From Fibrobacteria bacterium (lineage in GTDB: Bacteria; Fibrobacterota; Fibrobacteria; UBA11236), in assembly GCA_025360005.1 (NCBI GenBank), contig JANYDA010000052.1:62001-126000 (forward strand): a stretch of DNA of 64,000 nt. The letters are read 5' to 3'. Below the pieces are notes generated by a model. The model worked only from the letters and a program-made list of their open reading frames with translations, did not search any database and had not been told where the DNA came from. Of the stretch, positions 16,044 to 28,635 are shown one piece after another; position 1 is the first letter of the stretch, and the number at the start of each line of letters is the position of its first letter. Made by a program: the position numbers and the translations under genes.

Positions 16044-18473
16044 ATGATCTACCTGCTTGCGGCCTGCCTGGGTCTCCTCCCCATCCTGCCCAGCCTCATC
16101 AAGGGCAGCCCCGTTCTCAACAACGATATGCTGGTGGCCTATTTCTGCTACTTCTGGGATTTCCACCGCAATTGGTCGTGGAGCCATCCGCTGGTTTTCT
16201 GGAGCTCAAGCTACCAATGCGGCATGCCCATGCACGCCTATTGGCAATCGGGCTTTCTCTACCCCATCACCTGGATCCTCTTCGGCCCGCTGTCCCCGCA
16301 TTACGGGATCCATCTTTTCTACGCATTCCATTTTTTCCTGGGCATCGCCGGTTTCCTGCGCCTGGGACCACGCCTGCGCTTGGGGCGCGTTGCCTCGCTG
16401 TGGGCGGGCATCTGCTTTGCCCTCTCCGGCACCATGCTGGCCCGCTACGAACACGCCACCTTCCTGGCCGGATGGTCCTGGATCCCGCTGGTGCTTTCCG
16501 CCTTCCTCTCCCTGCGCGATGATCCCGGCCCCAAGGCTTTCTTCTGGTACGCCTCGGCCGTGGCCCTGCAGGCCCTGGGCGGACACCCCCAAGCCTCCGT
16601 CACCACTGCCATCCTCATGGCCGCGTTTACCATACCTTGCTTGTTACCAGTAACTTCCCCGTTACGTAACGGCCCTCGCATGGGCCGCCGCGCCGCTTGG
16701 ATCCTGGGCGGGCATTTCCTGGCCCTCATCTATTGCGCGCCCATGCTGGTTCCCTTCCTGCAGTTGGTGGATCAAACCAACCGATTCGACGGGGTTGCCT
16801 GGGAAGGCGGCCGGGCCGGCGAAGCCGCCACCGCGGACCAGGCGGTCACGGCCGCCCGGGCTTCCGCCGCGGAGAAACTGGAGGCAGGGGTATTCGGATT
16901 CGAGAAATTCGCCACCGGCGGCATGCGGCCGGTGCATCTGCTGTCGCTCATCGCCCCCAACGCATTGGGCAGTCCCTCCAACGCGTCCTGGTGGGGCGGA
17001 GAGGTATGGGGGGAGGTTTTCGTCTATCTGGGTGGACTGGGACTGTTCTTCTGCTTTTTCGCCTCCCCAAAACGCGCCAACTTCGACCTGCGCTTGATCT
17101 GGATGCTGGGATTGGCCGGGCTATGGCTTTCCTTCGGCGCGCATCTGGGCGCAAGCCAAATCCTATACCATGTTCCGGTGTTGAACAATTTCCGCCGTCC
17201 TGCGCGCTTCCTCATCCTCTTCGCGTTCGCGCTGGCGCCTTTATCCGGCCATGGCCTGCAACGCTGGCTGGCGCATCCCAAGGGCCATAAGGCCGCGCTT
17301 CCGTTCGCGGCCGCGGCCATTCTTGTGACGATAGGATTGGCCGCCTTGAATTATGCCCCCGCGGCCTCACGGCCTCTTTCGCAACTGATCCTGTTTTTCA
17401 AAAAGCCGGATCCTTCCAGGGATTATGGCGTGAAGATTTCCGCCCTGCTGGGTCGGTATGCCTTGGATGCCGCCGTCCTGGCCATTTCCGCGCTGGCCGT
17501 GGCGGCCTATGCCCGCCTACACCGGGCCGATGCAATCCTGAGATCGATTAAAGGTAACAGGAAGGATACCCTCTGCAGCCCTCATAGGGCTGGCCTGGGG
17601 CTGTTGTTCCTGGTCCTGACTGCGGATTTGCTGCGCGTGCACTGGGATCATTTCTATCTCTTCCCGTCCGATTACTACCGTCGCCCGCCCGCCTCCGTCC
17701 AAGCCCTGGATACCGCCACGGCCCCTTTCTGGCGCGTCTCCCATTATCTGGAATATCCCGGCCTGGAAATGTGGCAGTTGCATAATGATCCCGTCGCCCA
17801 TTTTGCATTGCTGGAGCGGGAGAAAACGGCCCTGAGTTGCGGTATCCACGCCGTCTTCGGATACCGGCATGTTTCCGCCCATCTGCCTTTACTTTGGAAA
17901 TGGGATGCCGGGATAAGCCCGGCGCAAAAATCCGCGCGCTACCTTTTTTCCAATCGCCTATTGTCCGTCTATAAAACGGATTACCTCAGCCCGCTTGGCC
18001 GTTTCGATTCCGTGTACGTCTATGAAGTGGCCGGATGGCGGCCCCGCATCGGCATCGTTTCCCGGAGCCGGGGGGGAATCGAAAATGGATTCGGTCAAGG
18101 GGACGGTCACCCAGCGAGGGAACCGCGCAAAGAGGGGAACACGATCGCCTGTCCGTCGGGATTTTCCGGATACCGGCAAGTGTGCGTCCTGGAAAAGCGC
18201 GACGGCGACCTGCGCATCCAATCCGACTTCCTGCCCGGCGATACCTTGCTTGTACGCGAACGATTCAATCCGGAGTGGAAATACCGATTGGATGGAGGCG
18301 CTTGGCAAAGACCCCGGGAAACGGTGGACCATTTCATGGCCATGCCCCTGCCCGCCGAAGTCAAAGCGGTGGATTTAGTTTATTCACCCAGGATTTTTTA
18401 TGCCTTGGCCGGACTGGCATTGGCGCTGACGGCAGTAATGTTGGGCTGTTTCCGAATATGGAAACAGCCCTGA
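16044..18473 (+). CDS. large multi-spanning membrane protein, YfhO-like
   Basis: An 809-residue protein with roughly a dozen membrane helices in its first 530 residues (for example LLAACLGLLPILPSLI, YAFHFFLGIAGFLRL, HFLALIYCAPMLVPFL) and a soluble C-terminal domain (about 550-770), followed by one last helix (ALAGLALALTAVMLGCF). Motifs in the first loop (GSPVLNNDML, WSSSYQCGMP) and the overall layout fit YfhO/GT-C-like proteins, proposed to transfer sugars from polyprenyl carriers to cell-surface polymers. The adjacent GT2 gene supports that. The assignment rests on layout rather than a diagnostic motif. Confidence 0.7.
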   Translation: MIYLLAACLGLLPILPSLIKGSPVLNNDMLVAYFCYFWDFHRNWSWSHPLVFWSSSYQCGMPMHAYWQSGFLYPITWILFGPLSPHYGIHLFYAFHFFLGIAGFLRLGPRLRLGRVASLWAGICFALSGTMLARYEHATFLAGWSWIPLVLSAFLSLRDDPGPKAFFWYASAVALQALGGHPQASVTTAILMAAFTIPCLLPVTSPLRNGPRMGRRAAWILGGHFLALIYCAPMLVPFLQLVDQTNRFDGVAWEGGRAGEAATADQAVTAARASAAEKLEAGVFGFEKFATGGMRPVHLLSLIAPNALGSPSNASWWGGEVWGEVFVYLGGLGLFFCFFASPKRANFDLRLIWMLGLAGLWLSFGAHLGASQILYHVPVLNNFRRPARFLILFAFALAPLSGHGLQRWLAHPKGHKAALPFAAAAILVTIGLAALNYAPAASRPLSQLILFFKKPDPSRDYGVKISALLGRYALDAAVLAISALAVAAYARLHRADAILRSIKGNRKDTLCSPHRAGLGLLFLVLTADLLRVHWDHFYLFPSDYYRRPPASVQALDTATAPFWRVSHYLEYPGLEMWQLHNDPVAHFALLEREKTALSCGIHAVFGYRHVSAHLPLLWKWDAGISPAQKSARYLFSNRLLSVYKTDYLSPLGRFDSVYVYEVAGWRPRIGIVSRSRGGIENGFGQGDGHPAREPRKEGNTIACPSGFSGYRQVCVLEKRDGDLRIQSDFLPGDTLLVRERFNPEWKYRLDGGAWQRPRETVDHFMAMPLPAEVKAVDLVYSPRIFYALAGLALALTAVMLGCFRIWKQP

Positions 18474-18499
18474 GAAGGTATAGGGCACTTACCCTGTGA

Positions 18500-19141
18500 T
18501 TATTTCTCCTTTTTGTGTCCTTCGTGCTTATTCTTTTCTGCCTTAGTAAGGGGTTTTCCTTTCAGGGCCGATTTCGCTTTATCGGAACTTACAGCAGCGG
18601 AAGTATCCCCCGCCTTAGCCGTTGAGGAATCCTTGGCGGCAGGTTTAGCGCTGTCAGCGGGTACTTTGGTCATGGTAGAGTCCGTTTTTTTTCCGGTCGT
18701 ATCGGCTACGACATTCTGCTTGGTCACATTCACTTGGATTTGCTGGTAAACGGGAGGATCGTAAGGGACATGGTCGCCCTTGGCGAATTGCAGGATCAAG
18801 GTGTGTTGGCCCACAGGTAAATCCAACACGGCTTCCATTTGGCCTCCACCGTAATGAATATGCTTTGCATCCTTTGCCATGGGTTCGGCCGGAGAAGCCA
18901 GGGAAGCGTCCACGATGATATGGAAATGGCCATGGCCATCATTAACTCCCATCGTAGCCGGTTCCACAATGAGGTTTTCCGCCTTCATGACCACTTTGAA
19001 GGGGCTTTCCAGGTTGGATCCATCCGTAAGGTTACCGAAATACACCTTTTTAGTCCCGCCCCCGCCACAGGCGGCCAATAACAAGGCTGCTACTCCCAAG
19101 GGAAGAAAGCTTTTCCAACGACTGTTTCCATATTTAGGCAT
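18500..19141 (-). CDS. DUF4399 lipoprotein with Lys/Ala-rich tail
   Basis: A 213-residue lipoprotein: signal with lipobox LLAAC, then a Gly run. Residues about 30-140 match the DUF4399 pattern: VYFGNLTDGSNLESPFKV, DGHGHFHIIVDA, HIHYGGGQMEAVLDLPVGQH, HVPYDPPVYQQIQV, with several His residues that may bind a metal. The last 70 residues are low-complexity, rich in Lys, Ala, Ser, Thr and Asp, and end HEGHKKEK; such tails can bind the cell wall or nucleic acid. It converges on the YfhO-like gene. Function unknown. Confidence 0.78.
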   Translation of the reverse strand: MPKYGNSRWKSFLPLGVAALLLAACGGGGTKKVYFGNLTDGSNLESPFKVVMKAENLIVEPATMGVNDGHGHFHIIVDASLASPAEPMAKDAKHIHYGGGQMEAVLDLPVGQHTLILQFAKGDHVPYDPPVYQQIQVNVTKQNVVADTTGKKTDSTMTKVPADSAKPAAKDSSTAKAGDTSAAVSSDKAKSALKGKPLTKAEKNKHEGHKKEK

Positions 19142-19912
19142 GACTGCCTCCTTTTAACGATGTTAGATCAGGGTTAATTTTATGGAAAAGTAAATTTTTG
19201 AAAGCGACTTCCAATAAGTACCGGTAGTTCTCGGATAATATTTGGATGTATTTTTTCAACATTTTCAAGAATCACTGTTGATATCCATCCAACTCAGTCC
19301 TTTTTTCAACAAGTACCCACAGGAAACTGTTTAAAACTCAGGTTGTTGGGATAAGAGTTAGGACACACTGTGGATACCTGTGTAAAAAATTTCTTCCCCA
19401 TCAATCAACAAGTGATATTAAGGAAAAAAAACAACTTTCCTCATTTTTTCCACTTTTCACCACTCATTATAAATCATTGCTTTTCAAATACTTAGAAAAG
19501 AAAATGAGGTTTATCCTTGCTTATCAACCAGTCTATTCCTAATCCTGTATATATCTAAAACAAGAATGAATAGGAAAGGAAGAGCGTTGAAATAAAACGC
19601 CTCTTAAAATCCCCCACCCGATGGTGTCCTGATTGATACTGTCGGTAGTTGGCTGGCTGCCAGCTTTAGCCGCGAGAAATCCCTTGGGAGGCATCGGTGG
19701 ACTCCCATGCGGTTCAAATTGCTTCTGATGGCTTCCTGGAGGTTGAAATCAAGTAAAGGTTTGTATCGCTGGAAGGCGCTGAAAAAAAAATATTTATCCA
19801 CATTCTCACGCCTTTATTTCCTTATCGCAGGGTTTCTGCACTATCTTCCCACCGGCTATTCTCTAGCTTGCAGGAGTTGTTCCACCTTTTCCCAGATAGA
19901 TCGGGCGGAAGG
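19142..19912. other. 771-bp AT-rich gene-free region, origin-like
   Basis: No credible gene on either strand. Bases 19142 to about 19570 are far richer in A/T than the surroundings, with many A- and T-runs. The region holds one perfect DnaA box (19794-19802), a single-mismatch one on the minus strand (TGTGGATAC, 19369-19377), and two-mismatch versions such as TTATCAACC (19521) and GTACCCACA (19313). The right part (19580-19790) is less AT-rich and has small hairpins (GAGCGTT...AACGCCTC; GCTGGCTGCCAGC), compatible with an untranslated leader or small RNA. It resembles a replication-origin or DnaA-regulated region. dnaA is not adjacent. Confidence 0.5.
19794..19802 (+). promoter_or_regulatory. 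perfect DnaA box TTATCCACA
   Basis: Exact match to the consensus TTATNCACA next to a run of nine A residues, 111 bp from the end of the sigma-factor gene. Confidence 0.55.
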
Positions 19913-20794
19913 TTATTGCAGATAGATGTGGGAGAATAGGGGTTTACTTCGCGAAGTATGTTTCATTTTGCTTAACGCCTTTTCCTTGATCTGCCTCACC
20001 CGTTCCCTAGTGATGTTGAGCCGATTGCCGATATCTTCCAAAGAATGCGGCACTTCCGGTTCGATGCCGAAATACATCTTGAGCACGGCTTCCTCTTTGG
20101 GGCGCAGGGAATGCAGGGCATGGGAAACATCTTCGGCCAATTGCGTCCGCTCCATGAATCGCTCGGGACCGTTTTCATGATCGGTGGGCAGGATATCCAA
20201 CAATCCGCTTTCTTCATCGCGGGACATAGGCGCATCCAGGGAGATGGGAGTATGTCCCATCTCTACGCTGGTCTCGATGGAGCTGATTTCCATTTCCAGA
20301 TCGTTGGATATTTCCTGCGAAGTGGCGGGCCGTCCCAGCTTCTGTTCCAGCTTTACGGAAGATTTATGGATGCGGCTCAGCTTGCCGATGCGGCTGGTGG
20401 GCAGCTTTATCAGGCGCCCCTGTTCCGACAACGCCTGCAGGATCGATTGTCTGACCCACCATACGGCATACGATATGAATTTGAATTGGCGGGTTTCATC
20501 GAAGCGTTTGGCCGCGCGGATCAATCCCAGGTTGCCTTCATTGATGAGATCACTTAAAGGCAATCCCTGGTTCTGGTAATTACGGCATACCGATACGACG
20601 AACTTGAGATTGGCCTTGATCAGCTGGTGCAAAGCCTGGCGATCGTCATTGCGGATGCGTTTGGCGAGGGACGCTTCCTGCATGGATGTAAGCGGCTTGG
20701 ACTTTCCAATTTCCTTATAGTAAAGGGAAAGGTATTCTTCGCTGGTAGGGGATTTATCGTTTGCGGCCGTTGCCGGGGATGACACTGTTCTCAT
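19913..20794 (-). CDS. RNA polymerase sigma factor, RpoD/SigA-like (group 1/2)
   Basis: A 293-residue sigma70 protein. Region 1.2 is EEYLSLYYKEIGKSKPLT. Region 2 has LINEGNLGLIRAAKRFDETR and FKFISYAVWWVRQSI (core binding, -10 recognition and melting). Region 3 and region 4 (LNITRERVRQIKEKALSKM, -35 recognition) are complete. Region 1.1 is missing and the length is short for a housekeeping factor, as in group 2 factors or the primary factors of several phyla. A second, similar factor lies at 40670-41527, so which one is primary cannot be decided here. Confidence 0.95.
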   Translation of the reverse strand: MRTVSSPATAANDKSPTSEEYLSLYYKEIGKSKPLTSMQEASLAKRIRNDDRQALHQLIKANLKFVVSVCRNYQNQGLPLSDLINEGNLGLIRAAKRFDETRQFKFISYAVWWVRQSILQALSEQGRLIKLPTSRIGKLSRIHKSSVKLEQKLGRPATSQEISNDLEMEISSIETSVEMGHTPISLDAPMSRDEESGLLDILPTDHENGPERFMERTQLAEDVSHALHSLRPKEEAVLKMYFGIEPEVPHSLEDIGNRLNITRERVRQIKEKALSKMKHTSRSKPLFSHIYLQ

Positions 20795-20876
20795 ACCCGA
20801 TTAGTTAATCAAAAATCGGGCCATGTAACATGATAACGATCACGCTATCGATTTTGAAACGGAACTGCGATAAGAA

Positions 20877-21848
20877 CTAGGTTTTTTTGAGAAGCTGATC
20901 CAACAGGGAATCCGGCGTCAAACCTTCCGCTTCGGCCTGGAAATTCAGCAGCATGCGATGATTCAGCGCGGATTTGAAGATGGAACGGATATCCTCTTCT
21001 ACGGGAGTGGGGCGACCTTTGAGTAATGCTCTAGCCTTGGCAGCCAAAACCAGGAACTGGATGGCTCGCGGTCCGGCGCCCCATTTAACATATTTCAACA
21101 CTTCTTTGTGCGAATTGTCAGGAGTAGGCCTAGTGGCACGTACCAGTTTCACTGCCAATTCAAAAACGTGATCGGAAACGGACATGGAGACTACCATATC
21201 TTGCAACTCCAGAATTTGATTTCGATCCAATACGGGTTGGATTTTATCCGTCATCTTGCCCGTATGTTTTTTGATAATGGCGAGTTCTTGTTCGTAGGTA
21301 GGGTAGTCCAATTGCAAGGCGAACAGGAACCGATCCAATTGCGCTTCCGGGAGCGGGTAGGTGCCTTCCTGTTCGATGGGGTTCTGGGTGGCCAGAACCA
21401 TGAAAGGTTCTTCCAATTTTTCCGTGCGGCCGAACACGGTGACCATTTTTTCCTGCATGGCTTGCAGCAAAGCGGCCTGGGTTTTGGGCGGCGTGCGGTT
21501 GATCTCGTCTGCGAGCAGAATCTGGGTGAAGATGGGACCGTGGATGAAAACCAGTTCGCGCGACCCGGTGGATTTATTCTCCTGAAGAATTTCCGTGCCC
21601 AGGATATCGGAAGGCATCAGATCCGGCGTGAATTGGATGCGGTTGAATTTGAGATTGAGGGCTTGGGAAAAGCTGTTGACCATGGTGGTCTTGGCCATAC
21701 CGGGAACGCCGATCAAAAGGACATGGCCGCGGGATAACAACGCGATGAGGATTTTTTCCAGGACCTCATCCTGTCCCACTATGACCTTGGAAATTTCCCT
21801 CTGGAACCGTTGCAGGATGCCGGGGATGTCTTGCAGCGCTATCGGCAT
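20877..21848 (-). CDS. MoxR-family AAA+ ATPase
   Basis: A 323-residue AAA+ protein: Walker A GVPGMAKTT, Walker B ILLADEINRTPPKTQAALL, sensor 1 VLATQNPIEQEGTYPLPEAQ and the C-terminal lid. This is the MoxR pattern (GxxGxxKT; QNPxEQEGTYPLPEAQLDRF). MoxR proteins act as chaperones, usually with VWA-domain and DUF58 proteins encoded next to them. None is seen here, so the partner is elsewhere or absent. It lies between atpC and the sigma factor, on the same strand as both. Confidence 0.95.
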   Translation of the reverse strand: MPIALQDIPGILQRFQREISKVIVGQDEVLEKILIALLSRGHVLLIGVPGMAKTTMVNSFSQALNLKFNRIQFTPDLMPSDILGTEILQENKSTGSRELVFIHGPIFTQILLADEINRTPPKTQAALLQAMQEKMVTVFGRTEKLEEPFMVLATQNPIEQEGTYPLPEAQLDRFLFALQLDYPTYEQELAIIKKHTGKMTDKIQPVLDRNQILELQDMVVSMSVSDHVFELAVKLVRATRPTPDNSHKEVLKYVKWGAGPRAIQFLVLAAKARALLKGRPTPVEEDIRSIFKSALNHRMLLNFQAEAEGLTPDSLLDQLLKKT

Positions 21849-21877
21849 TGATCTATCCCTTTTAAGCCGCCCGAGGA

Positions 21878-21895
21878 ACGGTACCGGGGTACCGT
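21878..21895 (-). terminator. palindrome between atpC and moxR
   Basis: ACGGTACC-GG-GGTACCGT, a perfect 8-bp palindrome 36 bp beyond the atpC stop. It has no T-run. It may end or protect the ATP synthase mRNA, or be a protein-binding site. Confidence 0.35.
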
Positions 21896-21930
21896 GACGT
21901 GGGCAATAACGCGGCCGGGCCGTGATTTAA

Positions 21931-22194
21931 TCAATGCGCGCCGGAAATTATATCTTCCGCCGATTCGGCCAGGACCACGGCTTTGTTCTGATGGAACTCC
22001 ACGAAGCCGCCGGAAATAGTATAGAAGTTTTCCTTGCCATTGGCCCGGATCCGCACTTCGCCTTTGGAAAGCGTGGAAAGGATGGGCGCATGGTCCTTGA
22101 GGATCATGAAGGGACCCGCGGCGCCGGGAACCAGGAGGGATTCTACTTCGCCATCGTATACGGACTTGTCGGGAGTGAGGATTTGCAGCTTCAT
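21931..22194 (-). CDS. atpC: F1 ATP synthase epsilon subunit
   Basis: An 87-residue protein consisting of the N-terminal beta-sandwich only (LQILTPDKSVYDGEVESL, GPFMILKDHAPILS, FYTISGGFVEFHQNKAVVLAE). The C-terminal helical hairpin that inhibits ATP hydrolysis in longer homologues is missing, as in several anaerobes and FCB bacteria. It is the last gene of the atp operon and lies 124 bp after atpD, a larger gap than elsewhere in the operon. It links gamma to the c-ring in the central stalk. Confidence 0.93.
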   Translation of the reverse strand: MKLQILTPDKSVYDGEVESLLVPGAAGPFMILKDHAPILSTLSKGEVRIRANGKENFYTISGGFVEFHQNKAVVLAESAEDIISGAH

Positions 22195-22318
22195 GCATTG
22201 CCCTTCCGGAAGGAAAGCTTGGGCCCATCTGCTGCCCAGAGTGGGTCACAACCGGTCGCAAGTGTGCTCGCTCCCGGCTCACGTGCCTTTGGGGCATGTT
22301 CGCTGCAGACCAAAGTGA

Positions 22319-23776
<1,458 letters not shown>

Positions 23777-24685
23777 TTACCCGTTCAACGCCTCCGCTCC
23801 GGATACGATTTCGATGAGTTCCTTGGTGATGGCGGCCTGGCGGGCGCGGTTCATCTTCAAGGTCAATGATCCGATCAGTTCCTTGGTGTTCTTGGTGGCC
23901 GCGTCCATGGCGGTCATGCGCGCGGTATGCTCCCCCACGGCGTTCTCCAGCAGGGCCCGCAGCACCTGGATGGTGACCAGCTTGGGCAAAAGCTCAGCGA
24001 ACACTTCCGTGGGATTGGGCTCCACGATATAGTCGAGCCGAAAAGGGCTATGCGCGGGCCCATGGCTGTCCGCCAACTCCTTGGCATGCGGGGCGGGCTT
24101 GGCCGCGGCTTTTTTAGGGGCCGCAAAGGGGAGCATCTGCACCTGCACGGGAGTCTGGCTCAACACCGAATTGTAACGGTTGTACACCAGGTAAACCGCG
24201 TCCACCTCCCCGGAAATGAAATCCCCGATCGCGTTCTGCGCTATCTCCTGCGCGTTGGCGTAAGTGGGCACGTTGCTATGCAGGAGTTCCGCGGACTTGG
24301 CGGCCAGTTGGTTCTTGGTCACGTAGTCCTTGGCGCGCCGACCCAGGCCCAAAGCCTCGTTCGCCTTGGCGGCATCCAGGGTGCGCGCGAAGAACTTGAG
24401 CAGGTTGTTGTTGAAGCTGCCGGCCAGGCCGCGATCGGAGGCGACCACGATATAGCGGACGCGCTTCTGCTCGCGCACCTTCATCAGGGGATGATCCAGG
24501 TCCTGGAAGGAGGCGGTCACCTGCTCCAGCAGCTCCTGCATCTTCTCGGCGTACGGCTTGTTCCTGTTGAACGCATCCTGCGCCCGGCGCAACCGCGCGG
24601 CCGAGACCATTTTCATGGCCGACGTGATCTTGCTCGTATTCTGTAACGATTTGATCCGGAGGCGGAGTTCTTTGATTGTCGGCAT
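23777..24685 (-). CDS. atpG: F1 ATP synthase gamma subunit
   Basis: A 302-residue rotor shaft subunit. The N-terminal helix (IKELRLRIKSLQNTSKITSAMKMVSA shortened here to its start) and the C-terminal helix (MDAATKNTKELIGSLTLKMN, RQAAITKELIEIVSGAEAL) are both conserved. An Ala/Pro/Lys-rich insertion (about residues 189-212, APKKAAAKPAPHAK) interrupts the globular middle domain and makes the protein slightly longer than the E. coli one (about 287). It lies 42 bp before atpD and 9 bp after atpA. Confidence 0.97.
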   Translation of the reverse strand: MPTIKELRLRIKSLQNTSKITSAMKMVSAARLRRAQDAFNRNKPYAEKMQELLEQVTASFQDLDHPLMKVREQKRVRYIVVASDRGLAGSFNNNLLKFFARTLDAAKANEALGLGRRAKDYVTKNQLAAKSAELLHSNVPTYANAQEIAQNAIGDFISGEVDAVYLVYNRYNSVLSQTPVQVQMLPFAAPKKAAAKPAPHAKELADSHGPAHSPFRLDYIVEPNPTEVFAELLPKLVTIQVLRALLENAVGEHTARMTAMDAATKNTKELIGSLTLKMNRARQAAITKELIEIVSGAEALNG

Positions 24686-24694
24686 GGTACGGTA

Positions 24695-26221
<1,527 letters not shown>

Positions 26222-26239
26222 GATATATCCTATGCCTTC

Positions 26240-26776
26240 CTATGCGGCTAATTTCTGCTTGAGCAGATCGAGTTTATGCTTGATGCTGGCGTCCGTGATG
26301 GTGTCGCCTTGGACGATGCGGAATCCCGCTATCAGGGACGCGTCGATTTGGTTGGTGAGGATGTACCGCTTGCCGGGCCGCTTGGCTTCCAGCCCGCGCG
26401 CCAGCTTGTCTATCTGATCCTGGGCCAGGGGCCGGGCGCTTACCACGGTGGCGCGCAGAATGTTCTTGCGCTCCTCTTCCAGCGCGATGTATTCGTCCGC
26501 CACGGCGCGCAAGAGGGCGAAGCGGTTCTTGCTCTGCAGCAGCTTCAGGAATTGCTGGGAGAGCGGGGCCAGCTTGGCCGCGGCGGATTGCATCAGCTTG
26601 GCCTTCTCATCGGACTTGCGCACGGGATTGGCCAGGAACTTGTACAGGTCAGGCAGCTTGCGGAAGGTCTCCGCCAATGCATGCATGTCCGCGGAAACCG
26701 CGTCCCCCGCCTTATGATCTTCCGCGGCCTGCAACAGCATGCGGGCGTATATGATCGCGGCTTTTTCCTTTTTCAT
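26240..26776 (-). CDS. atpH: F1 ATP synthase delta subunit
   Basis: A 178-residue peripheral-stalk subunit. It has the N-terminal helical domain (AAIIYARMLLQAAEDHK, LPDLYKFLANPVRKSDEK) and the C-terminal domain with the family signature (DASLIAGFRIVQGDTITDASIKHKLDLLKQKL). It connects the b-subunit stalk to the top of alpha3beta3. The gene lies 18 bp before atpA and 15 bp after atpF. Confidence 0.96.
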   Translation of the reverse strand: MKKEKAAIIYARMLLQAAEDHKAGDAVSADMHALAETFRKLPDLYKFLANPVRKSDEKAKLMQSAAAKLAPLSQQFLKLLQSKNRFALLRAVADEYIALEEERKNILRATVVSARPLAQDQIDKLARGLEAKRPGKRYILTNQIDASLIAGFRIVQGDTITDASIKHKLDLLKQKLAA

Positions 26777-26791
26777 GCCTTGCGCTCTTCC

Positions 26792-27430
26792 TTACGCTTT
26801 CGACGGCGAAACGCCGGGCGCGGAGACTTCGTTGATGAGCTGATCGACCAATGCGCGTTGCTTGGAATCGTCCAGGCTGGTGCGGATCAGCTTTTCGGCG
26901 ATCTGGATGGACAGGTCCGCCGTGGTCCGTTTCAGTTCCGCCATGGCGGCGCGCTTGGACGCGTCGATTTCCTGCGTGGCAGAAGCGATGATGCGCGTCT
27001 TCTCTTCCTGCGCGGCCTGCTCCAGCTTGCGGCGCAGATCTTCCGCGGCCTGCTTGGAGGACTGCAACAGGGCGTTGGCCTCATGCCTCGCCGCGGTCAG
27101 GATCCTGTTCTGCTCTTCGGCGATGCGCTTGCCCTCTTCCTGGATGCGCGCGGCCTCGGTCAGGCTGTCCTTGATGGTCTTGTCGCGTTCCTCGATGGCG
27201 GCGATGATGGGTTTCCAGGCCATCTTCTTGAGGATGAACAGGAGGACGACGAATACGATCGCGGTCCAGCACCAGACGCCGGGATCGAAACGCAGAAAGG
27301 CCGGCAGGCCTCCCGCTTCACCGTGCGCGGCGGCGCTATGGCCTACCTCGGTTTGGGTTTCCCCGGCCGGCGTTTCCGCTTGTGCGATTTGGAGCCCGCC
27401 CGGTTGCAGCCCGTTCATTTCGGCGCTCAT
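26792..27430 (-). CDS. atpF: Fo ATP synthase b subunit with N-terminal extension
   Basis: A 212-residue stator subunit. One membrane helix (VWCWTAIVFVVLLFILKKMAW, about 52-72) is followed by a long charged coiled coil (IEERDKTIKDSLTEAARIQE onward). About 45 polar residues, rich in Gly, Ala, Glu and His, precede the helix, whereas most b subunits begin directly with it; an alternative start could be near the helix, but none is obviously better. The atpE stop lies 55 bp upstream. Confidence 0.95.
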   Translation of the reverse strand: MSAEMNGLQPGGLQIAQAETPAGETQTEVGHSAAAHGEAGGLPAFLRFDPGVWCWTAIVFVVLLFILKKMAWKPIIAAIEERDKTIKDSLTEAARIQEEGKRIAEEQNRILTAARHEANALLQSSKQAAEDLRRKLEQAAQEEKTRIIASATQEIDASKRAAMAELKRTTADLSIQIAEKLIRTSLDDSKQRALVDQLINEVSAPGVSPSKA

Positions 27431-27485
27431 TGTTCTTTCCTCTCCCCGCGGGCGGCCCTATGCCGTCCCGTTCCAATCAAGACGG

Positions 27486-27722
<237 letters not shown>

Positions 27723-27759
27723 TTACTCCTTATGGATTCTTAGTGGGTGTCAGTTGAAA

Positions 27760-28635
27760 TCAATGTTCCTGGTGGATGGCCATTCCCACGAATAGGGCCG
27801 AAAGCAAGGTGAAGATATACGCCTGCAGGAAAGCCACCAATACCTCGATGAGGTAGATGAACAAGGTCATCGGCAAAAAGCCGATGGCGACATAATAGGA
27901 TTTGAAGACGATGATGAGTCCGGTGAGGGACAGGATCAGGATATGGCCCGCCGTCATGTTGGCGAAAAGGCGGATGCAAAGCGCCACGGCCTTGGTGAAC
28001 AGGCCCATGAATTCGATCAAGGCGATGATGGGCAATACGAAAAGGGGAACACCTTTGGGCACCACGTTGACGATGTAATGCACGGGCCCGTTATGCGCCA
28101 TGCCGGCCAGGTTATAAACCAGAAACACGATCAAGGCCATGGTGGCGGTGAAGTTGACGTTGCCGGTGGCGGCGGTGAAGCCGGGGATCAGGCTGATGAG
28201 GTTGAGCGTGAGGAAGAAGAAGAAGATGGTGAGAAAGAAAGGCAGCCATTTGGGCGATTCCTTTTTCCCCAGGTTGGGTTCCACCACTTCGTCGCGGATG
28301 TAGATGACCAGCGCTTCCAGCGCATGGCCCAGTTTGGAGGTGGGCGCATTGCCCTTGCGGCGTCCACCCAAGGCGAAGAGGAGGATCAATAGCCCGCCGG
28401 CGATCAACATCATCAGGACATGCTGGGAGATCCCCATATCGATGCCGAAGATATGCCAATGGGGCAGGGGGATGACCACTCCCGGGAGCGGATGCCATTC
28501 ATAGGAGTTGGAGATATGGTGGGTCAGGAAGTCGCCCAGGTTCTCTTCGGCGCGGGCCGGACCCGGGCCGCAGGCCAAACCGAGAATGGCGGTCAGGGCG
28601 AAGCAGGGCGATAGGAATTTCTTTGGCTGCATCAA
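27760..28635 (-). CDS. atpB: Fo ATP synthase a subunit
   Basis: A 291-residue membrane subunit. After a cleavable-looking N-terminal hydrophobic segment (CFALTAILGLACG...ARAEE) come five to six helices. The essential Arg is in AVALCIRLFANMTAGH, and the last helices (IEVLVAFLQAYIFTLLSALFVG) carry the conserved Gln. It forms the two half-channels for protons. Its ATG overlaps the stop of the upstream gene (ATGA). Confidence 0.97.
   Translation of the reverse strand: MMQPKKFLSPCFALTAILGLACGPGPARAEENLGDFLTHHISNSYEWHPLPGVVIPLPHWHIFGIDMGISQHVLMMLIAGGLLILLFALGGRRKGNAPTSKLGHALEALVIYIRDEVVEPNLGKKESPKWLPFFLTIFFFFLTLNLISLIPGFTAATGNVNFTATMALIVFLVYNLAGMAHNGPVHYIVNVVPKGVPLFVLPIIALIEFMGLFTKAVALCIRLFANMTAGHILILSLTGLIIVFKSYYVAIGFLPMTLFIYLIEVLVAFLQAYIFTLLSALFVGMAIHQEH

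Noticed and set aside
19604-19801. Small minus-strand open frame of 65 codons in the AT-rich region
   Set aside because: No ribosome binding site, no recognisable motif, and it includes the DnaA box and A-run.
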